From assembly GCA_009377755.1 (NCBI GenBank), contig WHTM01000016.1:35651-99650 (forward strand): a stretch of DNA of 64,000 nucleotides. Direction: 5' to 3'. This stretch comes from Hyphomicrobiales bacterium (lineage in GTDB: Bacteria > Pseudomonadota > Alphaproteobacteria > Rhizobiales > Xanthobacteraceae). Shown piece after piece: positions 1 to 8,489 of the stretch. Numbering within the stretch: the first letter of the stretch is position 1; each line of letters begins with the position of its first letter. Below the pieces are notes generated by a model. The model was not told the DNA's origin. It did not search any database and was given only the letters and a program-made list of their open reading frames with translations. The position numbers and the translations under genes are program-made.

Positions 1-1
1 T

Positions 2-730
2 ATCGACATGAGCGATGTGCTGGAAAAGCTCCGCTACGACACGGCGAGCAAGGTGCTGGTGATCACGGGCGCCGGCGAATCGTTTTGCGCCGGCATGGAC
101 CTGAAGGAGTTCTTCGTCGAACTCAAGGACAACCCCGCCGAGTTCGACCGTATCTATCGCATGGCCACCGAATGGCGCTACCGCACACTGCGCTATTACC
201 CGAAACCGACCATCTGCATGGTCAACGGCTACTGCTTCGGCGGCGCCTTCACGGTTGTCGAAGCCTGCGATCTGGCGTACGTCGCCAAAGAGGCGACGCT
301 CGGGCTCTCCGAGATCAATTTCAAGCACTACCCGGGAGGCAGCGTGAGCAAGTCGCTCGCCAACCTCTTACGTCCGCGCGACGCGCTGTTCCTCGCCATG
401 ACCGGACGAACCTTCAAGGGCGACCGCGCGGCCGAGATCGGCTTTGTCAACGCCGCCTATCCGGCAGCCGACCTGCGCCGAGAGGTGATGGCGATTGCGC
501 ATGAGATCGCCCAGAAGGATCCGGATGCGCTGCAAGCCTGCAAGGAAGGCTACCGCTTCTCGCTGGAAATGAGCGCGGAGGCGTCGATGAACTTCACCGC
601 CGCCAAGTCGGATCAGCTCACCATGCGGCAGAAGGACAGTTGGCGCAGCGAGGGCATCGGCGACTTCCTCAGCGGCAAATACCGGCCCGGACTCGGCGGT
701 CACGAGCAGGCGGCGAAGCCGTCATCCTGA
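2..730 (+). CDS. p-hydroxycinnamoyl-CoA hydratase/lyase-type crotonase, 5' partial
   Basis: Crotonase-superfamily enzyme resembling feruloyl/p-coumaroyl-CoA hydratase-lyase, which hydrates the propenoyl side chain and cleaves it to a benzaldehyde plus acetyl-CoA in the cytoplasm. The frame is open at the left edge, so roughly the first 35 residues lie outside the window; the ATG at 8 is internal to the family alignment. SFCAGMDLKEFF carries the first oxyanion-hole loop, GYCFGGAF the second, and LSEINFKHYPGG is where this subfamily keeps its catalytic Glu. The 3' end overlaps the convergent MarR gene by 9 bases, which fits a hydroxycinnamate regulon. A plain enoyl-CoA hydratase is the main alternative; the LSEIN...PGG signature favours the lyase. 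Confidence 0.75.
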   Translation: MDMSDVLEKLRYDTASKVLVITGAGESFCAGMDLKEFFVELKDNPAEFDRIYRMATEWRYRTLRYYPKPTICMVNGYCFGGAFTVVEACDLAYVAKEATLGLSEINFKHYPGGSVSKSLANLLRPRDALFLAMTGRTFKGDRAAEIGFVNAAYPAADLRREVMAIAHEIAQKDPDALQACKEGYRFSLEMSAEASMNFTAAKSDQLTMRQKDSWRSEGIGDFLSGKYRPGLGGHEQAAKPSS

Positions 731-1231
731 GCCCAGCCGCCGCGCACGGCCGTCACCGGCCGCCGTCTCCTTGGGGGCGGCCGTGCCGATCGGCTCTGGC
801 GACAGATTGCGCCGCATACGCCGCAGCATATGCTTCAACTGGTTCTGCTCGGCCGTCGAAAAGCCGGCCAGCATAATCTGCCGGACGGCTTCGATGTCGG
901 GCATGACCACATCGTAGAGCTTGCGGCCTTCGGCGGTCAAAAAAAGCCGTACCTTGCGCCGGTCGTGCCGATCGTCGACCCGACGCACGAAGCCCCGCCA
1001 TTCCAGTTCCTTGATCGCCGCCACCGCCGAGGGCCCTTTCATCCGGGCGCGGGCCGCCAGTTCACTCTGCGTCAGCCCATCCTCCTCCCAGAGGATCCGC
1101 AAAAACTGAAAAATTCCCATGCCGATCCCGTGCACGGCGATCTTCTTGGTGAACACGCGCGTCATCGTCCGCGCCGCGTCGGAGAGGAGAAAGCCGACAG
1201 TCTCCTCGAGACGCAGGTGATCGTAGTTCAT
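722..1231 (-). CDS. MarR-family transcriptional regulator
   Basis: Winged-helix repressor of 169 residues, the usual MarR length. The wHTH spans about residues 48-115: LTQSELAARARMKGPSAVAA is helix-turn-helix, and the wing contains VDDRHDRRKVRLFLT, the classic MarR DxRxxRxxL-type wing. The start at 1231 is chosen because homologues begin close to the first helix (MNYDHLRLEE); an upstream in-frame start at 1309 would add a poorly conserved extension. The gene lies between the hydratase/lyase (convergent) and the alpha/beta hydrolase (divergent). MarR proteins in this setting usually respond to an aryl-CoA thioester; that ligand is an inference here. A near-palindrome at 1371-1388 is a candidate operator. 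Confidence 0.88.
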   Translation of the reverse strand: MNYDHLRLEETVGFLLSDAARTMTRVFTKKIAVHGIGMGIFQFLRILWEEDGLTQSELAARARMKGPSAVAAIKELEWRGFVRRVDDRHDRRKVRLFLTAEGRKLYDVVMPDIEAVRQIMLAGFSTAEQNQLKHMLRRMRRNLSPEPIGTAAPKETAAGDGRARRLGSG

Positions 1232-1344
1232 CCGGCGTCCTGCCCGATTTGCGCCCGTGCGTTCCGCTTGCCCCCTGGTCACCAGCCAGCCTCCCGTCGC
1301 CATGTGCACGCAGTCATGGCAAAGTATGGTCTCTCAAGTGCGCG

Positions 1345-1388
1345 TTGACAAACCGGGGTGCATGGAAAAAGATAAGAAGCTACTTATC
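1345..1388 (+). promoter_or_regulatory. Candidate promoter with MarR-type operator
   Basis: A perfect TTGACA -35 box is at 1345-1350. About 20 bases downstream is an 18-base near-palindrome, GATAAGAAGCTACTTATC (1371-1388; 16 of 18 positions symmetric), which overlaps where a -10 would lie. It sits in the 263-base divergent gap between marR and the hydrolase operon. The arrangement suggests a promoter for the operon starting at 1495 that MarR blocks; the assignment is inferred from position and symmetry only. Confidence 0.45.
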
Positions 1389-1494
1389 ATCGTATGGCCC
1401 ATGCGTCCAGCGCCCGTCCAGGATGGCGCATGCAGGTTCCGGCCGGACACGGCGGCTTGGCAACGAATCATTGGCCGTCAATTTCGGAGGAAGG

Positions 1495-2274
1495 ATGCCG
1501 ACAGACAGCGACATCGATGTAAGGGGCTGCAAGATTCATGTCCGGCGCGGCGGACATGGAGACCCGTTGCTGTTCCTGCACGGCGCTCAGGGGCTCTCAG
1601 GCTGGGAGCCGGTTTTGGCCGCCCTCGCGGAGAGTTTTGACGTCATTGCCCCGGACCATCCGGGGTTCGGCCAATCTGCCATCGCCGACGGCGTCGATGA
1701 CGTGGGGGATCTTTCGCTGTTCTATTTCGACGTACTTGAGGCGCTCGGTGTCTCCAGCCTGCATGTCGTCGGTCACTGCCTCGGCGGCTGGATCGCGATG
1801 GAAATGGCCATTCGCAGCACGGCGCGCATGAAGACATTGACGCTCGTTGCCAGCGCCGGGCTGCGCCTCGAAGGTGTTCCGCGGGCGGACATGTTCATCT
1901 GCAATCAAGACGACCTGGTCCAACTGCTATTCGCGGGCAATGACGCCACTTCCTGGCAGCAGGTATGGCACGCGAGCCCGGAGTGGGAGGAGATTTACGA
2001 CCGCAACCGTTTCGCCGCGGCACGGTTCTCCTGGCAGCCGCGCTTGTGCAATCCGAAGCTCGCACGCTGGCTGCATCGAATCGACGTTCCGACCCACATC
2101 GTCTGGGGCGAGCATGACAAAGTGATTCCTCCCGCCTATGCGGCCGGATTGAAGGATCGCATCGCCGGCGCCACAATGACGATGGTGCCTGCCTGCGGTC
2201 ACCTGCCGCACGTCGAGCAGCCCGGCCAGGTCGCTGCTGTGGCGTCGCAGTTCATCCAGAGGGGTGCACCATGA
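1495..2274 (+). CDS. Alpha/beta hydrolase with Cys nucleophile
   Basis: Alpha/beta-fold hydrolase of 259 residues. LLFLHGAQGLSGW (26-38) holds the HG oxyanion motif. The nucleophile elbow reads VGHCLGG, so residue 95 is Cys (codon 1777-1779) instead of the usual Ser; Asp208 (VWGEHDKV) and His236 (ACGHLPHV) complete the triad. A Cys nucleophile is known in dienelactone hydrolases, but overall this resembles the meta-cleavage-product hydrolase/haloperoxidase group. The ATG at 1495 has a GGAGG Shine-Dalgarno just upstream (1486-1490); the frame continues upstream but without family similarity. The stop overlaps the next ATG (ATGA at 2271), so the two are translationally coupled. Likely role: hydrolysis of a ring-cleavage or ester intermediate in the cluster. 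Confidence 0.82.
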   Translation: MPTDSDIDVRGCKIHVRRGGHGDPLLFLHGAQGLSGWEPVLAALAESFDVIAPDHPGFGQSAIADGVDDVGDLSLFYFDVLEALGVSSLHVVGHCLGGWIAMEMAIRSTARMKTLTLVASAGLRLEGVPRADMFICNQDDLVQLLFAGNDATSWQQVWHASPEWEEIYDRNRFAAARFSWQPRLCNPKLARWLHRIDVPTHIVWGEHDKVIPPAYAAGLKDRIAGATMTMVPACGHLPHVEQPGQVAAVASQFIQRGAP

Positions 2275-3458
2275 AGGTCTTCGTCTTCCACCTGATGCCC
2301 TACGCCGATCTGGACATGGGCTATAAGGACAAATATCGCGCTGCTTGGGTGGTGCTGCCCAACAGTTATTTCGATCCAAAGAAGGGTCACGATCTCTACA
2401 ACCGCTATCTCGACGAGCTCGAGCTTGCCGCCGAACTCGGCTTCGACGGGGTCTCGGTCAACGAGCACCACCAGAACGCCTACGGCCTGATGCCGTCGCC
2501 GGTCGTTATGGCTGCGGCACTCACACGGCGCACCAAGACCTGCAAGATCGCGATCCTCGGCAATGCGTTCTGCCTGCGAGAGCATCCGCTGACGCTGGCG
2601 GAAGAGCACGCGATGCTCGACTGCATCACCGGCGGACGTCTGATCAGCGGGATGGTGCGCGGGATCGGCGCCGAATACTACTCCATGGGTGCCAATCCGG
2701 CGTTTTCGCACGCTCGCTTCCAGGAAGCGCATGATCTCGTCGTGCAGGCCTGGACCAAGCCCGGCCCATTCGCGTTTGAAGGAAAATTCTACCACTTCGA
2801 GTACGTGAACCTGTGGCCGCGGCCATACCAGCAGCCGCACCCACCAATCTGGGCGCCATCGACCGGCTCGACCGAAACCATCGAGTGGGCCGCGCATCCC
2901 TTGCGTCGGTACGTCTACCTGCAGGCCTACAGCCCGGTGCAGTCTGTCGTGCGCTACCTCAACTACTACCGTGAGGCGGCTCAGCGGATGTACGGCTACA
3001 CGGCAAGCTCGGAGCAGATCGGCTGGTCGGCCCCGATGTACATCGCCGAGACGGACGAACAGGCCCGCAAGGAGGCCGGCCCTCATATCGAGGCCCTGTT
3101 CAACCGGCTATTGCGGCTGCCGTTCGAAATGATGTTCCCGCCAGGCTATCTGTCGGCCAAATCACTCGCTAACATGCGTTCCCACAAGCGCTCGGTCACC
3201 GGTCAGGAGCACACTGTCGACTCGCTGATCGAGGCGGGTATTTTCCTGTGCGGCAGTCCTGATACGGTGCGCAAGCAGCTCACCGATGCGCACCGCCTGC
3301 TCGGCTTTCAGAACCTACTGTGCCTGCTGCAGTTCGCCACGTTGCCGCGCGACCTCACCGAAAAGAACATCCGGCTGTTCGCCCGCGAGGTCCTGCCAGC
3401 GCTCCAGCAGCTAACTGATAAGGAATATACCGGCATGGAGACGCAGGCCGCCGAGTAA
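2271..3458 (+). CDS. LLM-class flavin-dependent monooxygenase
   Basis: Luciferase-like TIM-barrel monooxygenase of 395 residues, expected to use reduced FMN from a partner reductase. Typical family segments are GFDGVSVNEHHQNAYG (about residues 60-75), LGNAFCLREHPLTLAEE (about 97-113), the GGRLISGMVRG phosphate-binding loop, and PHPPIWAPSTGSTETI. The central NEHH motif is common in family members that attack small organic substrates. It overlaps the hydrolase by 4 bases and is followed by SDR and CoA-transferase genes, so it probably oxygenates an intermediate of the same pathway. The substrate cannot be read from sequence. Confidence 0.85.
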   Translation: MKVFVFHLMPYADLDMGYKDKYRAAWVVLPNSYFDPKKGHDLYNRYLDELELAAELGFDGVSVNEHHQNAYGLMPSPVVMAAALTRRTKTCKIAILGNAFCLREHPLTLAEEHAMLDCITGGRLISGMVRGIGAEYYSMGANPAFSHARFQEAHDLVVQAWTKPGPFAFEGKFYHFEYVNLWPRPYQQPHPPIWAPSTGSTETIEWAAHPLRRYVYLQAYSPVQSVVRYLNYYREAAQRMYGYTASSEQIGWSAPMYIAETDEQARKEAGPHIEALFNRLLRLPFEMMFPPGYLSAKSLANMRSHKRSVTGQEHTVDSLIEAGIFLCGSPDTVRKQLTDAHRLLGFQNLLCLLQFATLPRDLTEKNIRLFAREVLPALQQLTDKEYTGMETQAAE

Positions 3459-3504
3459 GGAAGCCGCCTGCCAACCATGACCGCAAACTCCCTGGGAGGG
3501 GACG

Positions 3505-4269
3505 GTGATCAAGCAGATGCAGTTCAACGGCGAGGTCATCGTCGTCACGGGTGCTGCCGGCGGAATCGGGCGTGCCACCGCCGAAGCGCTCGCCGAGCTC
3601 GGCGCGACTGTCGTTCTGGTGGGGCGCACGAAGGACAAGCTGGACGAGGTCAAGGCGGCGCTCGACCAGACCGGAGCCAAGAGCGCGGTCTGTGCTGCCG
3701 ACGTCTCGAAGGAGCAAGACGTCGAGCGTCTTGCCCAGTTCGTCGAGGAGGAATGGGGCCGCGCGAAGGGCGTGATCAACAACGCCGGCAACAACTTCAT
3801 ATCGTACATCACCGACCTGTCGACGGAGAAGTGGCACGAATTGATCGCCGTCGATCTGGACAGTATTTTCTTCATGTGCCGAGCCTTCATCCCGCTGCTT
3901 CTGAAGTCGAACAATCCGTCGATCCTCAACGTCGCGTCGACCTTCGGGCATATCGGCAATCCGCAGATGCCGGTCTACTGCGCCGCCAAGGGTGGCGTGA
4001 TCTCGTTGACGCGGCAGCTTGCCGTCGACTACGGCAGCCGGGGGCTGCGGGTAAATTCGATCTGTCCCGGTCCGACGCTGTCGCCGCGCGTGCGCGGATA
4101 CTTCGACAGTGGCAAGGCCGATCCAAGCGGAACGCTGCAGAAGGTGATGCTGGGACGTTTTGCCGAGTGCGACGAGATCGGCAACGTCGCCGCGTTCCTG
4201 GTGTCGGATGCCGCCTCCTATGTCCACGGCGCGTCGATCCTGGTCGACGGCGGCCAGACCATCAATTAG
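3505..4269 (+). CDS. SDR-family NAD(P)-dependent oxidoreductase
   Basis: Classical short-chain dehydrogenase/reductase of 254 residues. The cofactor loop TGAAGGIG is at 15-22, NNAG at 92-95, and the catalytic Ser145, Tyr158 and Lys162 are in NVAST and YCAAK. The C-terminal PGPTLSPR and LVDGGQTIN segments are standard. The GTG start at 3505 is favoured by the GGGAGGGGAC ribosome-binding site at 3494-3503. It follows the monooxygenase by 46 bases in the same direction. It likely oxidises or reduces an alcohol/ketone or beta-hydroxyacyl-CoA intermediate. Confidence 0.88.
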   Translation: MIKQMQFNGEVIVVTGAAGGIGRATAEALAELGATVVLVGRTKDKLDEVKAALDQTGAKSAVCAADVSKEQDVERLAQFVEEEWGRAKGVINNAGNNFISYITDLSTEKWHELIAVDLDSIFFMCRAFIPLLLKSNNPSILNVASTFGHIGNPQMPVYCAAKGGVISLTRQLAVDYGSRGLRVNSICPGPTLSPRVRGYFDSGKADPSGTLQKVMLGRFAECDEIGNVAAFLVSDAASYVHGASILVDGGQTIN

Positions 4270-4305
4270 ACCGTTGTTGCGAAACAGACAGCGGAGAGGC
4301 CTCAG

Positions 4306-5478
4306 GTGACCGCAGTCCTCAAGGGCGTCAGCGTCGTCGATCTCGGGACGATGATCACCGCCCCGCTGGCGGGCATGATGCTGGCCGATCTCGGTGCCGA
4401 CGTCCTCAAGGTCGAGCATCCGCAGGGCGGCGATCCCTTCCGCAGCTTCCGTGGCGGACTCTACAGTCCGCATTTCGTCGCTTACAACCGCGGCAAGCGC
4501 TCAATCAAGCTCGACCTCCGCTCGGAGGATGGGCGCAAGATCCTGCTCAAGCTCCTCGCCCGCACCGACGTGCTGGTTGAGAACTACCGTACCGGCGTCA
4601 TGGAGCGCCTCGGCCTCACCCGGGAGGTGCTACAGGCGACCAATCCACGGCTGATTCACTGCTCGATCACCGGGTTCGGGACGAGCGGGCCATACAGCGC
4701 CCGCCCGGCCTACGACATGGTCGGTCAGGCGCTTAGCGGCATCGCCAGCCTGTTTCTCGATCCGGAGCGCCCGGAGACATCAGGCCCGACGATCCCCGAC
4801 AACGCGACCGGGATGTATGCTTGCTACGGGATTCTCGGCGCGCTGTACGAGCGCGAGCGGACCGGGCGCGGGCGCCGCATCGAGGTCAACATGATGGAGG
4901 CATCGATTGCCTTCATGCCCGACCCGTTCGCCAACCACGTCCGCCTCAACATCGCTAACGACCGGCTGACGCGGGTGGCGAGTTCCCACTCCTTCGCGTT
5001 CCGCTGCGCCGACGGCAAGCTTCTGGCGGTGCATCTGTCGTCGCAGCCGAAGTTTTGGGAAGCATTCTGTGATGTGCTGGAAAGGCTTGAACTGATCGAT
5101 GACGAGCGCTTCAAGACCCGTGAGCTAAGAATCCGCAATTACCGCGAGCTGTGCCACGTGCTGGGCGACATCGTGGTCACGCGTCCGCGCGGCGAATGGA
5201 TGACGCGGCTGGAGGCGGCCGACGTGCCGTTCGCGCCGGTCCAGACAATTCCAGAAGTGATCGACGATCCGCAGGTGCAGCATCTGCACACCTTCTATGA
5301 GGAGCAGCACCCGGTGGAAGGACGCAATATCGGAGTCCACCGCCCGGTACTGATCGACGGACAGCGCGACGCGGTCGCGCCGGCGCCGACGCTCGGCGAG
5401 CACACCGAGGCGGTGCTGACGGGGCTCGGTTATGACGACGAGGAGATCACGCGGCTGCGCAGCGCATCCGTGATCTAG
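4306..5478 (+). CDS. CaiB/BaiF (class III) CoA-transferase
   Basis: Family III CoA-transferase of 390 residues, a typical length. It moves CoA between carboxylic acids through an aspartyl-CoA thioester. VVDLGTMITAPLAGMMLADLG (residues 10-30) and DVLKVEHPQGGDPFR are the N-terminal CoA-binding signatures. The segment PDNATGM holds Asp165, the likely catalytic Asp. The GTG start at 4306 follows GAGAGG (4292-4297 region). The gene sits between the SDR and the TRAP transporter operon, suggesting that the imported acid is activated by CoA transfer. A racemase of the same fold (AMACR type) is a less likely alternative. Confidence 0.88.
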   Translation: MTAVLKGVSVVDLGTMITAPLAGMMLADLGADVLKVEHPQGGDPFRSFRGGLYSPHFVAYNRGKRSIKLDLRSEDGRKILLKLLARTDVLVENYRTGVMERLGLTREVLQATNPRLIHCSITGFGTSGPYSARPAYDMVGQALSGIASLFLDPERPETSGPTIPDNATGMYACYGILGALYERERTGRGRRIEVNMMEASIAFMPDPFANHVRLNIANDRLTRVASSHSFAFRCADGKLLAVHLSSQPKFWEAFCDVLERLELIDDERFKTRELRIRNYRELCHVLGDIVVTRPRGEWMTRLEAADVPFAPVQTIPEVIDDPQVQHLHTFYEEQHPVEGRNIGVHRPVLIDGQRDAVAPAPTLGEHTEAVLTGLGYDDEEITRLRSASVI

Positions 5479-5485
5479 GTGACCG

Positions 5486-5506
5486 GGTTGCCGGCATCCG
5501 GCAACC
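5486..5506 (+). terminator. Hairpin between CoA-transferase and TRAP genes
   Basis: Perfect inverted repeat with 9-base arms (ggttgccgg / ccggcaacc) and a 3-base loop, 8 bases after the CoA-transferase stop. No T-run follows, so it may be a leaky terminator or an mRNA-stabilising hairpin in front of the highly expressed binding-protein gene. Confidence 0.4.
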
Positions 5507-5558
5507 TGAAACAAGCAGGGCGGCTCGTGAACACGGGCAACACAATGGGAGGAACATC

Positions 5559-6542
5559 ATGAAGCGTCTCTTGACCACGACGGTGATCTGGGCCATCGCC
5601 GGCGGCGCCGTCTCGGCGCAGGAACTTCGTTTCCTCAACGCCTTCGACGCGCGCTATCCGCCGACCAAAATGCTGGTGCAGAAGTACGCGGAAACAGTCG
5701 AGAAGGCGACCAGCGGCAAGCTCAAGTTCCGCATCAGCGGCCCGGAAGTGGTCAACGCCTTCCAGCAATTCGAGCCGGCGAGCAAGGGCGCATTCGACCT
5801 GCTGTTCACGGTGCAGCCGTACCACGTCGGAACGACATCAGTGTCGCTCGGCATCTATTCGATCGAGCCTGATCCCGCTGCGTTCCGCAAGGCGGGCGTC
5901 TTCGACCATCTCGACAAGGAGTACAACCGCTTCAACCTCAAGCTCCTGGCGCTGATCCCCGGCTCGCTGAAAGGCAACGGTTCGTTTCATGCCATGCTGC
6001 GCGATCCGATCACGACGGGCGACATCAAGGGACGGCGGGTGCGCGGCAACCGGCTGTATCAGCCGTTGATCGAGAACCTCGGCGCCAGCATGGTGGTGCT
6101 GCAAGTCGGCGAGGTCTATCCCTCGCTGCAGAAGGGGACGATCGACGGCGCATTCGGTCCGGTGAGCGGATCAGGCGACTACAAGTGGCATGAGGTCGCC
6201 AAATACTCGATGCGGCCGACATTCGGCTACATCTACCAGTTTCTCCTCGTCAATCAGAACAGCTTCAACAAGCTATCGGCCGATGCCCAGAAGATCATGA
6301 TCGAGGAAGCCCGGAAGCTCGAAATCCCGGGCCAGAAGGCGATGGACGACCAGCTCAAGGAGGAGGACGCCGATCTCCAGAAACGCGGCATGATGCTGAC
6401 CAGCCTCGCCCCGGCTCGATACGCCGAGGCGTTGAAGGCCTACAACGAGGGCATCTGGACGTCGGCGGAAGGATCGAAGGCGACCGGCGACCGCGCCAAG
6501 GCGTTCCACGCCTTCGTCAAGGAGAAGGGGTTCCTGAAATAG
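5559..6542 (+). CDS. dctP: TRAP transporter substrate-binding protein (DctP family)
   Basis: Periplasmic solute receptor of a tripartite ATP-independent transporter, 327 residues. MKRLLTTTVIWAIAGGAVSAQ is a Sec signal peptide, with cleavage likely near SA-QELRF. DIKGRRVRGNRLYQPLIENLGASMV and the SLQKGTIDGAFG segment are DctP signatures; the Arg in the first (RVRGN) is where the family makes its carboxylate salt bridge. A GGGAGG ribosome-binding site is at 5549-5554. The dctQ- and dctM-type genes follow. Because the cluster encodes CoA-transferase and hydroxycinnamoyl enzymes, the ligand is probably an aromatic or short organic acid. Confidence 0.9.
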   Translation: MKRLLTTTVIWAIAGGAVSAQELRFLNAFDARYPPTKMLVQKYAETVEKATSGKLKFRISGPEVVNAFQQFEPASKGAFDLLFTVQPYHVGTTSVSLGIYSIEPDPAAFRKAGVFDHLDKEYNRFNLKLLALIPGSLKGNGSFHAMLRDPITTGDIKGRRVRGNRLYQPLIENLGASMVVLQVGEVYPSLQKGTIDGAFGPVSGSGDYKWHEVAKYSMRPTFGYIYQFLLVNQNSFNKLSADAQKIMIEEARKLEIPGQKAMDDQLKEEDADLQKRGMMLTSLAPARYAEALKAYNEGIWTSAEGSKATGDRAKAFHAFVKEKGFLK

Positions 6543-6610
6543 GCCCAGTCGTTCGGGTCGCGGGCGCGGCGCATGACTGTGCGCCGCCTCTGCGCGCGGA
6601 TGACCTCACG

Positions 6611-7174
6611 ATGATGCAGCCGCACCTGCCCGAGACTATGCGGAGCGAGCCGTCCGTGCTGCGCTTGCACGGCCTCGTCACCGATATCGGCTATCTCTTG
6701 GCCGGCCTTGGCCTCGCCGCGATGGGCGTCCTCTATTGCATGGAGGTCGTACTCCGCTACTTCGTGCACAGACCGACGAGCTGGAGTCTGGAGACCGTCA
6801 CCTTCCTGATGCTCATCATGATGTTTTTGGCGGTGCCGCACGCCGTGCGCGCCGGCATGCACATCGCCGTGACGCTGCTGGCGGACCTCTATCCGAAGCA
6901 GATACGACGCCTTGCCTTCATCATGAATTCCATTGGGCTGATCCTGTGCACGTTCATCGCCTATCTGAGCCTGCGTGAGAATCTGGCGCAGTATGACGGG
7001 CTGATCGAGACCAACGGCAATCTCGTCATTCCCAAGTGGTGGCTGACGGCTTTCATCACCTACGGCTTCGCCAATTCGGCGCTGTGGTACGCCCGCCTGC
7101 TGTGCAACGGCGGCAGGCCGATCGGCCCGGTGCTGGCGATCGTCCGCGCGCCGGACGGCGGGGCGCAGCGATGA
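6611..7174 (+). CDS. dctQ: TRAP transporter small permease (DctQ family)
   Basis: Small membrane subunit of 187 residues with four predicted helices: about 22-45 (DIGYLLAGLGLAAMGVLY), 57-75 (SLETVTFLMLIMMFLAVP), 95-118 and 139-158. The PTSWSLE...LMLIMMFLAVPHAVRAGMHIAV block is the DctQ signature. The start can be the ATG at 6611 or 6614; no strong Shine-Dalgarno separates them. The stop overlaps the dctM start (ATGA at 7171), indicating coupled translation of the permease subunits. Confidence 0.88.
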   Translation: MMQPHLPETMRSEPSVLRLHGLVTDIGYLLAGLGLAAMGVLYCMEVVLRYFVHRPTSWSLETVTFLMLIMMFLAVPHAVRAGMHIAVTLLADLYPKQIRRLAFIMNSIGLILCTFIAYLSLRENLAQYDGLIETNGNLVIPKWWLTAFITYGFANSALWYARLLCNGGRPIGPVLAIVRAPDGGAQR

Positions 7175-8475
7175 GCGAGCTTGCAATCCTTGGCATCGGT
7201 CTCCTCGTCCTGGTCGCGCTGTTTCTCAGCGGCCTGCCGGTCTACCTCTGTTTCATCCTGCTGGTCGGCTCCAGCGTGATCGTGATCTTCGGCGATGCCG
7301 GCTTCGGCATGATCGCCAACAGCATCTTCGACGTCGGCACGACCGAGGCGCTGACCACGGTGCCGCTCTACATCCTGATGGGCGAGATCCTGATGCGATC
7401 CGGCTCGATCGACGTGCTGTTCGCGTCGATCGACAAGCTGGTTGGCGGCATTCGCGGCCGCCAATATCACATGACGCTGACGCTCTCGGCGATCCTCGGC
7501 GCTCCGGCGGGCTCCGGCATCGCGGTCGCCGCCATGCTCGGCCGCTCGGTCATGCCGCCGATGGTCCGCCGCGGCTATGATCCCGGGCTGACCGCGGGTG
7601 TCATGATGGGCGGGGCGTTGCTCGCCCCGATCATTCCGCCGAGCGTGCTGGCGATCATCATCGGCACCTTGGCGGACGTCTCGATTGCCGACCTGCTGAT
7701 CGCCGGCATCATCCCCGGCATCGTGCTGACCTTTCTCTATGTCGGCATCGTTGTCTGGAAGGTCCGGCGCAACCCCGCGCTGGCGCCGGACGAGGTCTAT
7801 GTCCGTCCCTCCCGGCAGGAGAAGCTGATCGCGCTTACGAAGATGATCCCCTTCAGCCTGATCATTTTCGTGGCGGTCGGGCTGATCATGATCGACTTCG
7901 CCACGGCATCGGAAGCCGCCGCGCTCGGTGCTTTGGCGGCGTTCATCGAGTCCCTCTGCTATCGGCGCATGCGGTTCACCGACTACCTGCAGGCGGCAAG
8001 CGACTCGGCGGTACTGTCGGCGGTCATTCTCCTGATCATGGCGAGCGCCATTCTATTCGGCCAGATTCTCGCCTTCACCGGCGGCATCCAAGAGCTCGGC
8101 GCGGCGATCGAGCAGTTCAAGGACCACCGCTGGCTGGTCTTCATCCTGATGATGCTGCTGCCGTTCGTGCTCTGCATGTTCGTCGACCAGGTCGGGCTGA
8201 TGATGGTGCTGATCCCGATTTACGAACCGCTGATCAAGGCGCTCGACTTCGACCCGGTCTGGTTCTGGATGCAGTTCCTGATCAACATGGTGGTCGGCGC
8301 GATCACGCCGCCCTTCGGCTACATCATATTCGCCCTCAAGGCGGCCGTGCCGGGGATGACGCTGCCGCAGCTCTACCGTCCGGCCTGGACCTTTGTGCTT
8401 GTGACGGTGTTCGGCATCGTCGTGTTTGCCGTCTTCCCGGATCTCGTCACGTTCCTGCCGCGCGCGCTGAAGTGA
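7171..8475 (+). CDS. dctM: TRAP transporter large permease (DctM family)
   Basis: Large permease subunit of 434 residues with about twelve membrane segments, which carries the Na+-coupled transport pathway in this family. Typical motifs are TVPLYILMGEILMRSG, the glycine-rich LGAPAGSGIAVAAMLGRSVMPPMVRRGY, LAPIIPPSV and GAITPPFGYI. The start at 7171 is fixed by the overlap with the dctQ stop; the frame is open for another 45 codons upstream but these lie inside dctQ. Ends 10 bases before the convergent cupin gene. Confidence 0.92.
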   Translation: MSELAILGIGLLVLVALFLSGLPVYLCFILLVGSSVIVIFGDAGFGMIANSIFDVGTTEALTTVPLYILMGEILMRSGSIDVLFASIDKLVGGIRGRQYHMTLTLSAILGAPAGSGIAVAAMLGRSVMPPMVRRGYDPGLTAGVMMGGALLAPIIPPSVLAIIIGTLADVSIADLLIAGIIPGIVLTFLYVGIVVWKVRRNPALAPDEVYVRPSRQEKLIALTKMIPFSLIIFVAVGLIMIDFATASEAAALGALAAFIESLCYRRMRFTDYLQAASDSAVLSAVILLIMASAILFGQILAFTGGIQELGAAIEQFKDHRWLVFILMMLLPFVLCMFVDQVGLMMVLIPIYEPLIKALDFDPVWFWMQFLINMVVGAITPPFGYIIFALKAAVPGMTLPQLYRPAWTFVLVTVFGIVVFAVFPDLVTFLPRALK

Positions 8476-8489
8476 CGTGCCCGCGTCAC
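8472..8489 (+). terminator. Short inverted repeat between convergent genes
   Basis: Inverted repeat gtgacg/cgtcac with a 6-base spacer, spanning the stop codons of dctM and the convergent cupin gene. It could act as a small bidirectional terminator, but it has no T-run and the stem is short. Confidence 0.25.

Noticed and set aside
3355..4473. Minus-strand open frame across the SDR and CoA-transferase genes
   Set aside because: Shadow of two well-supported plus-strand genes, with no recognisable motifs.
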